Below, in pieces: positions 1-10,331 of a DNA stretch of 22,779 nt; position 1 is the stretch's first letter; each line of letters begins with the position of its first letter. This DNA comes from Funneliformis mosseae. Its lineage: Eukaryota; Glomeromycota; Glomeromycetes; Glomerales; Glomeraceae. The translations under genes were made by a program, and so were the position numbers. The notes beneath the pieces are model-generated. The model searched no databases and was not told the origin of the DNA. It saw nothing but the letters and a program-made list of their open reading frames with translations. The DNA is taken from positions 1 through 22,779 of the forward strand of contig CAJVPP010001105.1 of assembly GCA_910592005.1 (NCBI GenBank), given 5' to 3'.

Positions 1-111
1 AAATTGATCAACGTTGACAACTTTAACAACTCTGTCAACTTCGTCAACTTTGTCAACTATGTCGATCATTTTGATCACATGACTTATCCGTAGCGCAGTC
101 ACGGATCACGG
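1..111 (-). repeat. LTR-type repeat fragment with 9-bp internal repeats
   Basis: The first 60 bases contain consecutive 9-mers ending in GTCAAC or a close variant (GTTGACAAC, TTTAACAAC, TCTGTCAAC, TTCGTCAAC, TTTGTCAAC), followed by a segment ending in GGATCACGG. The reverse complement matches 18203-18292, where the same segment sits just upstream of the second Ty3/gypsy copy. The two copies differ in length by exactly two 9-bp units. I infer an LTR or LTR-adjacent fragment of the same retrotransposon family in opposite orientation. The LTR boundaries themselves are not visible. Confidence 0.55.
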
Positions 112-479
112 TTTCATCGTCAAATGTCGATTTAAATTATGATTAGGGAACTATTTACCCGCCCCGATTTTTGATCTTGTATTATGGATGAAGAAAATGT
201 TTTGAGTAAATTTCCGATAATAAATTAAAAAAAAAAATAAAAATTGTTTTGGACTATCGTGAGAGATGATTGGTTGCTTTAAAAGAAAATATTCAAATCA
301 TATGTGTTAGGTTATTACCGAATCACTTTTTTTCGTCACAACATTTGACGAATTTCGATTTAAAATTGCTGTACCTCAATGTTGATTTATTTTGTGGCAA
401 CGAGGCTTTTTAAAATATTTGACTAAGAAAGCAATCAAGAATCTCACATACAGAGTAGACACACCATAAAATATATTAT
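112..479. other. AT-rich intergenic stretch, nothing recognised
   Basis: No open frame of useful length, no repeat shared with the rest of the window and no RNA-like fold was seen. It may be the outer flank of the LTR fragment on its left. Confidence 0.4.
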
Positions 480-1050
480 AAAAATGTGAGTAATTGCGTC
501 ATTATCATCAAAAGTCAAGTAGAACGTATGCAGTCGTTTGTGTATTGACTTTGGCCACGATGAGCTTTCGATTCGTTGATTTCGTGCACCCTATTTACCA
601 TTTAAACTTCCAGGGTTATGGAAGATATGGGAAACAGGGAAGAACGTTCACAGAAAGAACAAGAGCACTCTCAGGAGTAAATAAATACGCCAAGAATTTA
701 TAGTTTCTACAATTTTTACGAAGGAAGATGCATAACCAATTCTTCATTACGAACCAGTTGTCCTTCCTCATAGAAATCGCTTCATGGTTTTTCATTCCAC
801 TGGCCTCCACTCAACTATGGCCACGAAGAGCTTTAAATTCCAAGATTATTTTTACACTAGAGCACCTTCGAATACACAACGACTCGACAAATAGCTCAGT
901 AAGACTGCTCATCCTTTATTCAGCTCTTCCTTCCTTTACACAGAAGATGAAATTTTTAGAATGTTTAAATAGAAATGTTTCAATCTCTACGACTTGGTTT
1001 TTATCGTCCGTTTTTCTAATTTTTCTTTTCAATAGTTCGACGTTGATGTA
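480..1050. other. Higher-GC island, possible remnant of host gene exons
   Basis: This stretch is visibly richer in G and C than the flanks and contains several short overlapping frames on both strands, none recognisable. One candidate last exon runs from a possible acceptor after CTTCCAG near 612, in the frame of the ATG at 617 (MEDMGNREERSQKEQEHSQE), to a TAA followed by ATAAA near 680. A motif TGGCCACGAxGAGCTTT occurs twice, near 552 and near 819, suggesting an internal duplication. A gene remnant is possible, but no function can be assigned and the exon structure is not supported by a known family. Confidence 0.2.
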
Positions 1051-1148
1051 ATTAAAGATAATTTTTCGTCAAACGAACGGGATGAATTTTTCAAAAAAAA
1101 AAGAGATTTTTCCTTTTTATATTCCCACATATCTTGTTTCACTATAAC

Positions 1149-1162
1149 TAGTGTTGTATTCC
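1149..1162 (+). repeat. Isolated tip of the inverted-repeat family
   Basis: TAGTGTTGTATTCC here matches the outermost bases of copy A, which start 152 bp downstream with TAGTGTTGTATTTCAG. The following sequence does not match copy A. It may be the end of a related element or a truncated earlier insertion. Confidence 0.35.
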
Positions 1163-1298
1163 GGTGATTAGTCGATCTAAACGGGCTAGTAATATAGTCA
1201 CGGGAGTAAGTCATAGTTTTGTTTTTACGTTGTTACTTTTAATAAACTGATGACAGTACCATATCGTTAAAAAAAAAAAAAGAAAGAAAAAAAAAAAA

Positions 1299-1740
1299 AC
1301 TAGTGTTGTATTTCAGTTCTTTCTTTCATGTATTTATAAACAATTTAAAATATAAGCAGAAGATGTTATTGAGTAAAAATGAAGTAATGTTGACGCTAAA
1401 TTTATTTAATATTAATCAGTGTTGCCTCAACATCGGCGCTCTATACTTTCATGTTAATATATAAACTAATAACTGCCAATCAATAAATCTTTATTTAATT
1501 AAACAACGCAATTACGGAAATTTAAAAAATAAACGAAATTACAAATATAAATTAAAATGTTAAAACGCGAAAATGAAAATATCGCGAAAGGATAAAGGAA
1601 GGTTTTTTAAGGTGTATACATGCAAATAAAAGAGGCGAGCGTGGAATGATGAGCTTTTTAAGGATTTCCAGCTCGTATTTATAAAAAAATAATTATTAGG
1701 AAAGCCTGGCATCCTAACAACCTTGGCACTGGAAAAATGA
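1299..1740 (+). mobile_element. Inverted-repeat family, copy A (DNA-transposon end)
   Basis: The copy starts with TAGTGTTGTATTTCAGTTCT and shares over 400 bp with the reverse complement of copy C. Shared blocks include the segment around GGCGCTCTATAC, the AAGCAGAAGA block, a stretch rich in CGCG and AAAACGCG, and a region near 1706-1735 with one or two copies of the TGCCA-type unit that is tandemly repeated in copy C. A poly-A tract with G interruptions precedes it. A and C could be the two ends of a 3.6-kb element (about 1301-4931) whose interior has decayed, or independent insertions. The terminal bases would be compatible with TA target duplications, but this is not proven. Confidence 0.6.
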
Positions 1741-2876
1741 TCTTCAAGCGAATTTCGAAAACAATTTACGAAATTATGGTTATTTTGAGAAATTTGTTAA
1801 TATATGCATATGATAATTTTCGAATTTGTTGCATTAATCCATTAATTTTTTGTTATTGAATTTTGAAATCTTGATGTCGTAAGTTTGTATATAATTCAAT
1901 ATTTTATATTTTCGTACTGCAACATATTTTGATGTATGTCCATAATCACATGTATTTTACAAAATTATTAAGCCTTTTTCTTTGTTGCTATTTTGATAAA
2001 ATAAAATTGTTTTTAAATTTCTATATTTTAGACGTTTTAAATGTTAAATGTGAAGCTTAGAATAATATTAAATTGTTATATTAAGGAAAAAAAATGATTA
2101 CTAAGAAAAATGAATTTTATTGTCGGTTCCTTTTTTATCACTAGTGTTAGCGTTAGTTATTTCGCCGATCTCAGGGATCACTGCTCCGCCGTGATCTCTC
2201 TGATTTCGCTATTACATATTTTGTATAGGACAACTTTGCATCACTTTCGTCATCTTTTTTTATATGTTCTAAAATACTTTAACCATAAGATCTATAATAA
2301 AATTACATCCTCCAAACTTATTCATCATAATAGTACGCATAGATTGTTATTTGGAAATAAATTAATTAAAAACTTTTAATTCGATTCAAATACTCGGTTT
2401 GATTCGGTATTACATAAATCCGGATGCAACCGGGTTGGATGTTTGACTTAGGCCTAATCCTGTTTTTAAAAACAAAACCGGTTCTAACCTCTACTAAGAG
2501 CCATCCTAAAAAAGATTTTAATGTCAATTTTATTAGCACAATTTTTCTTGTGTAGTTGATTATCACAGTCAATGTCTTTATGGGACGCGATAAAGGATTG
2601 AAGGTTAAGATAGGAATATTTTCAATTATAGGATTTCGGAAGTCTTAACTCTCCACAATCAAGCCGGACTTTTTTGATATTGAAAATAATTAATGAAATA
2701 AAAACAACAATTTACCAAAATTATCCTTATAATTATTATCGTTATACAACCTATATTAAATTTAAAATTATGTTATCGGAAATTGAAAATTGACGATACA
2801 AATACGTCTAATGATTAAATGATGCAGTTTACTTTATGGACATAGCCAAGATTTTAATTTATGTATATTTGTGATA
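1741..2876. other. Non-coding AT-rich region between repeat copies A and B
   Basis: The only notable structure is an imperfect hairpin near 2167-2206, in which GATCTCAGGGATCAC pairs imperfectly with GTGATCTCTCTGATTTC around a short GC-rich loop. It lies in a small GC-rich patch. A patch at 2390-2500 repeats CCGG and CGGTTTGATTCGG-like words. The open frame of 89 codons at 2110-2379 shows no domain and is probably fortuitous. No gene is supported. Confidence 0.4.
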
Positions 2877-3043
2877 TATATTGACATTGCGAAATTGTAA
2901 GCGCCAATCAACACTGATTAATTTGATATTATTAAATAAATATTTTGTCATAATTACTTTATTTTTATTCTATTAATACCTTCTGCTTACATTACTAAAT
3001 TGTTTATAAATAAATAAACGAAAGAACTGAATACAACAGTAGT
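2877..3043 (-). mobile_element. Inverted-repeat family, copy B
   Basis: This is a roughly 167-bp match, in reverse orientation, to the outer part of copies A, C and D. It includes the block ending in CGAAAGAACTGAATACAACAG and the segment AACACTGATTAATTTGATAT. The inner part (left of 2877) no longer resembles A or C. It could be the right end of a short element 1299-3043 with copy A as left end, or a separate truncated copy. Confidence 0.55.
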
Positions 3044-3138
3044 TGGAAATTTTTGTCGTGCTTTTTTGGGGGAAATGATCTGCATCAAATTTCATTTGTC
3101 ACAGCCTATACAAATACGGCTCGGCTAAATAAATAATG

Positions 3139-3190
3139 AGTTATTGGTTTGGTTATCCGACATAAACAATAACGATAATAACCAATAACT
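3139..3190. repeat. Inverted repeat, possible small foldback element
   Basis: AGTTATTGGTT at 3139-3149 is perfectly complementary to AACCAATAACT at 3180-3190, with imperfect extension beyond the stem. A wider pair, CGGCTAAAT near 3122 and ATTTAGCCG near 3232, flanks it. This nesting is typical of small MITE-like foldback sequences, but no target duplication was identified. Confidence 0.4.
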
Positions 3191-4047
3191 AAGTTATTGC
3201 GTCAGTCACACACGATCATGCTTTAAATTATATTTAGCCGTTGGCAAAAAATATCAGTCAAGACCCTAATAGACTGACCGTAAAATTCATAATTTATAAT
3301 TGACAATTTAACACTTGAAAATAACAAATTCAGCGGTTTCTAATGCTTATATTATTATTTTTTATAGCGGATAATGTGAATTATACTATTTTTCGCTATA
3401 AGCTTTGGAAAGGCACTATCTTACATAGTGAATGCAGAATGACAGCTAATGCATGAAATAAAAACAACATGATTAATGTTTTGGGATTTAAAATTACTCC
3501 ATGATTTTCTCAAAGTGAGTTAATTACATATCGATTATTTAAACCAATTTTAAATGGCCGTCCACATGAAAGTTACAAACATACTAAATTTAAAATCATT
3601 ATGATTAGTTGTTAACAAAAATTTGCATTGCTGTAATTCCAAACCTAAGATTTTGATTTTTAAATTAAAAAATAACACGCGGTCAGACAATGCATTACAA
3701 AAGTATTTTCCCGCTCAATTTTTTCCCTGCATTAAAGAAAATTTTCTAGAAAATCGTTTTATTAATTTGTAAATTAAATTTTGTGATACACAACATTTCT
3801 TGGGATCGTGAGCTGTAATGTGGTGTCAACTGTGGCACTAACTATTATTTATATGATTTTTGTACTCTAAATAAAGGCGCATTTTCGTTTTGAGAGATTT
3901 AATTATATAATTATATACGCCACTCCAGTAAATATTATAAATAAGCTTCGTCGGCAAGTTGATTTTTTTCACCCACAAAAAAAAAAAATTTTATTTTTGT
4001 TTATATAAAAAAAAAAAAAGTATTAACATTAATAGTTCATTAGAAAA
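3191..4047. other. AT-rich intergenic stretch upstream of a small candidate gene
   Basis: No coding region or family repeat recognised. TATA-like words occur near 3905-3940, ahead of the candidate start at 4048, but in this base composition they carry little weight. Confidence 0.35.
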
Positions 4048-4380
4048 ATGGTTCAAAATGATCAATATCCCATTAACTATAAAGAACCTCGAACCGAAAC
4101 TTATGAAGGCAAGGATCAATTTGAATGTAAGTGTGTTGAATGGATTAGAGATTTTGGCGATTTTAATTCATCTAATTTAAATCATTAATAAAATTATTTT
4201 TTTTTATTTAATCTTATTTATAGTTAATTGTGGAAAAAAAATAAAAAATTTCCTTTCCTGGCGTATGAACTCTATAAAAGCTAATATCAAGATGATCAAG
4301 AAGATGAAGAGAAAACATCAGATGCAAATATCGAAAACATTTTACACACAAAGTTATGGAGTTTCCAGGCGAAATTATAA
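4048..4380 (+). CDS. Short hypothetical protein, possibly spliced
   Basis: I do not recognise this protein. An ATG at 4048 opens a frame with normal-looking codon use (start MVQNDQYPINYKEPRTETYE). At 4127 the sequence GTAAGT is a textbook fungal donor. An acceptor AG at 4290-4291, preceded by a CTAAT branch-like word at 4281, joins in frame to an acidic segment (DQEDEEKTSDANIE) ending at TAA 4378-4380, giving about 55 residues. Without splicing the first frame stops at 4188 after 46 residues, and AATAAA overlaps that stop. Both models are inference. The intron would be 165 bp. It sits just outside repeat copy C, so it could also be a decayed part of that element. Confidence 0.3.
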
Positions 4381-4407
4381 TATATTTAAATGAACAGTTA
4401 GTCATTT

Positions 4408-4471
4408 TGCCAGGTTGTCAAGGTGCAAGGTTGTCACGGTGCCAGATTGTTACGATGCCAGATTGGCAGGA
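4408..4471. repeat. Four tandem 16-bp subterminal repeats
   Basis: Four consecutive 16-bp units each begin with TGCCA or TGCAA: 4408-4423, 4424-4439, 4440-4455 and 4456-4471. They lie at the inner edge of repeat copy C. The corresponding place in copy A (about 1706-1735, reverse strand) has only one or two units. Variable-number repeats just inside transposon ends are often transposase-binding sites; that role is inferred here. Confidence 0.6.
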
Positions 4472-4931
4472 TGATAAAATAGCAAGGAAATCAGGCTGTC
4501 TTAATTCATGCCGGAAATCCTTAAACAGCTCAATATACCACGTTCGCCCCTTCTTGTATTTACATACATACACGTTAAAAAACCTTCCTTTAATCCCTTC
4601 GCGATATTTTCGCTTTCGCCGTTTTAACATTTTAATTTTATATTTGTAAATATGTTTTTTTTTAATTTCCAAATTTTCTTATTATTAAATCACTCAATTT
4701 TATTATTTGCATAGTTTTGATTAAATAGCATTTTAGTGATTGGCATTTATTTAGTTTAATGTATTGACATTGCGAAAATGTAGAGCGCCGACATTGAGGC
4801 AACACTGATTAATTTAATATTATTAAATAAATTTAACGTCAACATTACTTCATTTTACTCAATAAAAATCTTCTGCTTACACTTAAAATTGCTTATAAAT
4901 ACATAAACGAAAGAACTGAATACAACACTAT
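4472..4931 (-). mobile_element. Inverted-repeat family, copy C
   Basis: The reverse complement matches copy A over more than 400 bp. Shared blocks include GGAAATCCTTAAA, AAAAACCTTCCTTTA, TCGCGATATTTTCG, TTTTAACATTTTAATTT and AGAGCGCCGACATTGAGGC. The outer end is CTGAATACAACACTA. It is the best-preserved partner of copy A, with relatively few changes in the outer 170 bp. Confidence 0.6.
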
Positions 4932-6871
4932 TCAGATTATTACGTCAATTACCTCTAACTTTCGACAAATTTCGAAATTCGAAATTAAATTATGAAAATA
5001 AGACAATTTACGAACATTTGAGTAAGACATAATTTCTAAAAATAAATTGCCTTTTATATTCATAAATGCATAATATTTTAATTTCATTTGTTCACTTCAC
5101 TTGTAAATAGTTTTTAGAACATCATGCATTAAAAGCATCTAGATCATAAATAAAATAGAGATTATTTAATTAGATTAAAAATTATTTGACAAAATTAAAA
5201 TATTTTACTCTTTATGACAGGTTTATGCAGAATAAAAAATTTCACCAATAATGATTAAACTATTTTCATAAAATTGTATTGACATGTTTCGTAACATGTT
5301 TATTACTTTTTTTTGCGTTTTTTAATATAACTTTTTGTAAAGAAAAAAAAAAAGTAAAGTAAAGAAAATGTCTGCAAAGTGATTTACGGGTCGGGTATTA
5401 TTAATTTTTTTATTTTAAAAATATCTCTAAATTCTAATTATGAATTTCTTTTTACATCTATTGTGTATAAAAATATCGTTATAATTTTTGGACGTTTCTT
5501 TAAAACTACTTGTTCAACTACAATAAGTGGAGGTGCTACAAATGCATATTATTGGACAATAATTTATTTACTATTATTAATGTTTGTTTACCTACATCAT
5601 TGGTATGACATATGCGGGTCGGAACAATAAACATTATATATTAAATTTTTGGTAAGTGCGTGTATATGATATTACGGATTTATACCAATTATTAGTTCCG
5701 GTCAGTATTACAAACAAATTAAACAAATGATAATACATCACGTGAAATGAATTTGGCGCAGTATATTTTATCCGTATTGTAGGGTTGCTTCTCAAAATTT
5801 TAATTTTTTTTTTTTGCAAGATTCAAATACTATTTTATTAAATGGTGGTCGGAAAACCGAAGAAAAAAATTTTAGAAGACTTGTATAGGTAATTGAGGAA
5901 AAAAAATCATGGTTCAAAAACGAAATTGTGAGCACTTTCGTTTATTATTATTTAGTAAAAGAGCTGTGATCAATTAATAAAATATAATGATAATATCGAA
6001 AAGAAGTGAAGAATTTGTTAACGTTATTCAGCCAAAACACTAAAATTTATTTTTGAAGAGATTTTTTAAATCTAACATTTTCTTTTGTAGATCGGACCTT
6101 TCAGAGAAATATTTTTTTTTTAGTTTGATAAAAAAGATTATTTTGGTTTTGAATAATAATTAATTTTTTTTTTATTGCGTAACCGAAAATTGTAGTTAAG
6201 AAGAGATATCGAAACTAGAGAGTATTTCGAGTGGGTTTTTATAATTAAATTGTTGAGAATAAAATTCCAGATTTAACCCGTATTTTACTTGATTACCGGC
6301 AAGGATAAATCTTTGATGAATCTACAAAAACTTTATAATTATAATCAATACAGGGTAAAGTTGAAAAATTCACAAGTACAATTTTCAAAAATTTAATGAA
6401 AACTATTAAAAAAAATGTGTTAAAATAATATCTTAAAATGGATAGTTTGAGAAATTTGTAATGAAGGTTTTGTTTTATTTAAGCACAGCACATGATTGAT
6501 TTTCTAGTTTTCTTAAAATTCTTTGTGAAAAATTATTTGGTTTTCAATCAAATGACAAACATCATGAATAATTTATTCAATTTAGTTTTAAAGAAGAAAT
6601 TAGAAAGAAAGTAACTAGAAATACTGAAGAAAACAAATTCGGAGGCGTAAAATATTTGCTTTCGTTTCATTCCGTTTATAATAAAAAAAGTACAAACAGC
6701 AAAGTACATTATATTGGATAAATTAAATTTAAATGTATACAAAAAGTTGCAAATGCGGCGGCATAAGCTACTTTCTATATGGAATGATAACGTAAAATAA
6801 ATACCAACATAAAAAAATTTTAAATTATGATTTCCAACTAATTGATGAGATTGTAATTCTAAAATATTACA
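4932..6871. other. Long AT-rich region without a supported gene
   Basis: An 83-codon frame at 5379-5630 opens only with GTG, is hydrophobic near its end and precedes AATAAA at 5626; no family is recognised and eukaryotic use of GTG makes it weak. Near 5842 an ATG frame (MVVGKPKKKILEDLY) meets a GTAATT donor and a TTTAG acceptor about 60 bp later, but would give only some 22 residues. Around 6280-6390 a short stop-free stretch could be a gene remnant. The segment just left of 6872 may be the intron or 5' region of the kinase pseudogene. Confidence 0.3.
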
Positions 6872-7738
6872 GTAATTGGACGAGTGGAAATGAACATATT
6901 GATAAATTTATCCAGGAAACTCAATTAAATGCAAGAAATGAATTTCAATTATTTGAATGGATCCCTTATCTTTTAAAATATATAAAATATCTCGCTAGTG
7001 GTGAAGAAAGATCATGGGAACGTGGAAAAGGGGGTCATTAAGGATGTAGCTCTCAAGAGTATAAACGATCCTTCAAATATTCAAGAATTTTTGAATGAAG
7101 ATTCTCAATTTACGATTTATTATTATTATTGTTAAATGTACTAGCTTTTGATTAAATTTGAATCTCTAGTGGAATACATATTTATAATTCATGTATTCAT
7201 TTAGAAAATAATGCGTCTTTCTCATCTTTATGGAATAACTAAAGATCCTACAACGTTGAATTTTATGATCTTATTAAAAGAAATGAAAGTTAGCTTAAGA
7301 TCTAACCTCATAATATACAAAAATATAATCCGAGCGATAAATGTGGTAAATTACTTCACATTGCAACGTCACTATCTGAAGTAATTTATTTTATGAGGAT
7401 TTTCATAAGATGATACCTACTTTACAAGTGATTTAGGATTGAGAAGATCACCTGATCACTCGAATAATGTGATGCGATCTTTAGAGTAGTTCCTTAGAGG
7501 TTTTGCTTGGCAAGCCATATACCAAAGCTTCAGACATATATTCTTCATGCGGGATTCACATATTGCTCATGATTTCCAATTATCTATAGAGATTTTTCAA
7601 GGTCTAAGACAAAAAATAACAATTCTGATTATGTAGAGTTGATCCAAACAAACGACCTAGTGCTGAAGATTTGATACCAAAATTCAAAATATTGGTTAAA
7701 ATATATTCATATACTTGCACCAGGTAATGCTTTATGCA
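6872..7738 (+). pseudogene. TKL-type protein kinase pseudogene, frameshifted
   Basis: Kinase pieces appear in the correct order across several frames. After a possible intron acceptor TTACAG at 6871 comes the N-terminal leader NWTSGNEHIDKFIQETQL and FEWIPY. Then follow VALKSINDPSNIQEFLNE (beta-3 Lys and alpha-C Glu) near 7045-7100, the hinge-like LYGITKDPTTLNFMIL near 7225-7275, SDLG in place of DFG near 7430, LLGKPYTKASDIYSS near 7505-7550, and DPNKRPSAEDLIPKFKILV near 7640-7700. The glycine loop and the HRD loop are missing or unrecognisable. At least five frame changes and several stops rule out a functional product. The family is the expanded TKL set of arbuscular mycorrhizal fungi, whose substrates are generally unknown. 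It is flanked by repeat copies C and D. Confidence 0.8.
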
Positions 7739-7890
7739 ATTTTTTTAAAAAAATCAATGGTAAGAATTTATATTATTATCGTAGAACTGAACATACCATT
7801 CAAATCATTCATCATCTTGCTATACAAGCGATTATTAAACCCTAATTACAAATACTTCAATAAAAGTTACCAAAATTTTTCATCAGCTCT

Positions 7891-8110
7891 ATTGTTGTAA
7901 TCAGTCCTTTCGTTTTTGCATTTATAAACAATTTGTAATATAAGCAGAAGATTTTCATTGAGTTAATATTGAAAATGAAGTAATGTTGACGCTATATTTA
8001 TTTAGTAATATCAAATTAATCAGTGTTGAATCAACGCCGGCGCTCTACACTTTCGCAATGTCAATATATTAAACTTAATAAATATCAATCAATAAAACTC
8101 GACTTAATTA
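7891..8110 (+). mobile_element. Inverted-repeat family, copy D
   Basis: The match to copy A begins with a decayed tip (ATTGTTGTAATCAGTCC) and continues through ATAAGCAGAAGATTTTCATT, the AATGAAGTAATGTTGACGCT block, and CGGCGCTCTACACTTTCGCA. Similarity fades after about 8110. No partner end in reverse orientation was seen to its right, so it is a solo end or a truncated copy. Confidence 0.55.
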
Positions 8111-8575
8111 AAATTGAATCATAAAATGATAAGAAAATCGGGATTAAAAAATGAACGAAGTTACAATAATAAATTGTAATTTCTGATTTAATGCAATATT
8201 TAACTTATGCGCGCGCGAATTTTTTATTAAAAATATATTTGAATGTTTATTACATCAAAAGGTATAAAATATATAAAAAAATAAAATATTTAAAATATTT
8301 ATATTAGCGAATTAGGTAAGGAAGTCATCAGATCATTTCGTATATATGTTTTGTTCACTGAATATCTTATAAGGAATTTGTATATATGGTAAGCTAATTA
8401 TTTGAAGATAACCGCAGGAAAAAGTTGCTAATTAGTTTGTCGTTAATTCAAAAATGTTGTCATTTACTTACCCTTATTAGAATCTAAGTTGGTATTTTTT
8501 CTACTTCCATCTAAGTAATAAAAATAAATTAATAGATTCGTCAAAATTCAATTACTTAATACGCTGACGATTTAT
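8111..8575. other. AT-rich spacer with a short CG-alternating tract
   Basis: No gene seen. The alternating tract GCGCGCGCG at 8209-8217 stands out in a very AT-rich context, and related CGCG words occur at the same distance inside copies A and C, so it may be the decayed inner part of copy D. This also forms the 3' flank of the minus-strand kinase. Confidence 0.35.
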
Positions 8576-8939
8576 TTATACTATTTTACCGTTAATTATT
8601 TGACTTTTCGAATGTTCTTTAGATTTTAAAGAGATGATTGCACCACTTTTATATATAGTACTGTCTAAATCATTTTTTATGATAAGTCCAATATCAGGTG
8701 ATTTTATCATTTTTGTTGGCGACTTTACTTCTTTCAAAATGATTACATCAATAATATAACAAATATTAGAAGCTGTTGGTCTTTTATTTGGATCCGAATC
8801 CCAACATTGTTGTATTAATTCAATATAACCATCAGGTGCATTTGTAACAATTGGAGGACGATCACCATCAATAATTCGAACCATAAGTTCTGTATCTGTA
8901 TCATAGACTTGATCCCAAAAAGGTGTTCTACCAGTCATT
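8576..8939 (-). pseudogene. TKL kinase C-lobe, distal piece of a gene split by a transposon
   Basis: This is the 3' end of a kinase gene whose 5' part lies at 12300-13225. The frame reads MTGRTPFWDQVYDTDTEL, then a stretch with DGDRPPIVTNAPDGYIELIQ and CWDSDPNKRPTASNI, i.e. kinase subdomains X and XI with the conserved Arg of the C-lobe. A 40-residue tail follows to a stop at 8576. This piece is intact and the ATG at 8938 is only an internal Met of the original protein. The sequence after 8939 is the PIF/Harbinger element. Deleting that element and one ATT copy restores the codons for IFGMIVWKLMTGRTPFWD across the junction. Confidence 0.85.
8937..8939. repeat. Target-site duplication, left copy (ATT)
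   Basis: ATT immediately precedes the transposon end AGCCCTGTTC. The same three bases follow the other end at 12297-12299. The duplication is confirmed by the kinase reading frame, which needs exactly one ATT. Confidence 0.85.
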
Positions 8940-9080
8940 AGCCCTGTTCATTTCTATTCCGTTCCGATCTGATCCGATTTTCACAAAACTTTTTTTAGCC
9001 AATCAAAAATCTGTAAATTGAGCAGAAAAATCGGAGTTATGATCTGTTCCGTTCCGTCCAATTTTTTTCTTTTTATAATT

Positions 9081-10230
9081 ATGTCTAAAAAGGATATCGA
9101 ATATGCTTTAATATTATTAACATACAGGATTTAAATGACTCTTTTGACTCTTATAACGATGATGAATTAGATAATGATAATAATTTAATAAAAGAGACAC
9201 TTCTTTCTTTATCCTCTTCACGTTACCTTGTTCCCCGAAATCATGTTCTTAATTCTCAACATTGGTATCATGAAATCTTACCATTATATGATGATATACG
9301 GTTTAAAAAAGTTTTACGAATGGAAAGAACAACAGTTTAACAAGCTAGTGCAAGTTTTACAGAACGATACAGTTTTTCAATACAAAGGAAATAAGCCACA
9401 AGCACCAGTTGAATTTCAATTAGTAATATTTCTTAGGCGTTTAGGTTCTAAAGATGATATTTAAAGTATTTGTTCTCGATTTGGAATATGTGAAGTGAAG
9501 GTACTGTAATTCTTTATATTAACTGTGTAATGAAGGTCATTAGAAATAAAAAGTTGGAGTTTATTCAATAGCCTAAGAATAATAATCGAGGATTTCAAAC
9601 TATTGGGGGGTTTCAGAATGTTATGGAGCAATAGATGGGACTCATTTTATTTTAAATGAGGCACCTGCATAAAATCCAACAGTATTTTTTACAAGAAAAA
9701 AAAGATATGCGATTCATTGTCAAGAAATCATTGATTTTAAAGGAATTTTTATTAATTATATAATAGGATGGCCAGGATCAGTACATAATGCACGAGTTTA
9801 TGCTAATTCAGATTTTTTTCTTAATAAAGCAAAATATATTAAAGGAGATGATTATGTGTTAGGTGATTCAGCATATCCAATCTCCCCCTTTTTAATTACT
9901 CCTTTTAAAAATTCTTTTAATCATCGGCAACATTAATTTAACTTTATTCATTTAAAATATAAAGTTGTTGTAGAAAATGCCTTTCATAGATTAAAGGTTA
10001 GATTCAAAGCATTAAAAGAATTATCTGTAAAAGATGTAAAGATAGCAATTAAATTAGCAAATTGTGGTATATTATTATATAACTTTCTTGAAATTTGTGA
10101 GAAAATTTGGAAGATTGCCGATCAAAATAATAATGATAATGATGATCAATATGATTGGAAAGATAAAAGTGATGAAATTTTAAAATTAGAAAAAGAACTT
10201 AAAAGAGAAAGAATGTTAAATCATTTGTAA
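9081..10230 (+). pseudogene. PIF/Harbinger transposase (DDE superfamily), degraded
   Basis: Frame pieces run from MSKKDIEYALILL at 9081, through an Asp/Asn-rich stretch and the segment YLVPRNHVLNSQHWYHE, to LVQVLQNDTVFQ and FLRRLGSKDDI (helical N-terminal domain), then the DDE_4-type catalytic core. The first Asp is in AIDGTHF at 9634-9636, the Asp of GDSAYP is at 9865-9867, and the Glu of VVENAFHRLK is at 9973-9975. The usually acidic site of the GWPGSVHxARV motif is Asn here. A charged C-terminus ends at TAA 10228. At least three frame changes are present (near 9120, 9345 and 9620). Stops at 9462, 9569, 9670 and 9934 fall where Gln or Trp is expected. Confidence 0.85.
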
Positions 10231-10331
10231 CATAACAAGTAATCAATAAACAAATTTTACAAGAAAAATATTTTATATATAACAAATTTATTTAATTATA
10301 TAAGTTAAACTTCATAATCTAAACAAAATTT

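Noticed and set aside
728..1051. 107-codon frame in the GC-rich island
   Set aside because: No recognisable domain, a hydrophobic end that looks incidental, and competing frames on both strands over the same bases.
5379..5630. 83-codon frame beginning with GTG
   Set aside because: Eukaryotic setting, no ATG start, no family resemblance. Mentioned only within the spacer entry.
6200..6400. Possible Crinkler-type or P-loop gene remnant
   Set aside because: A few residues looked suggestive, but frames are short and no motif could be confirmed.
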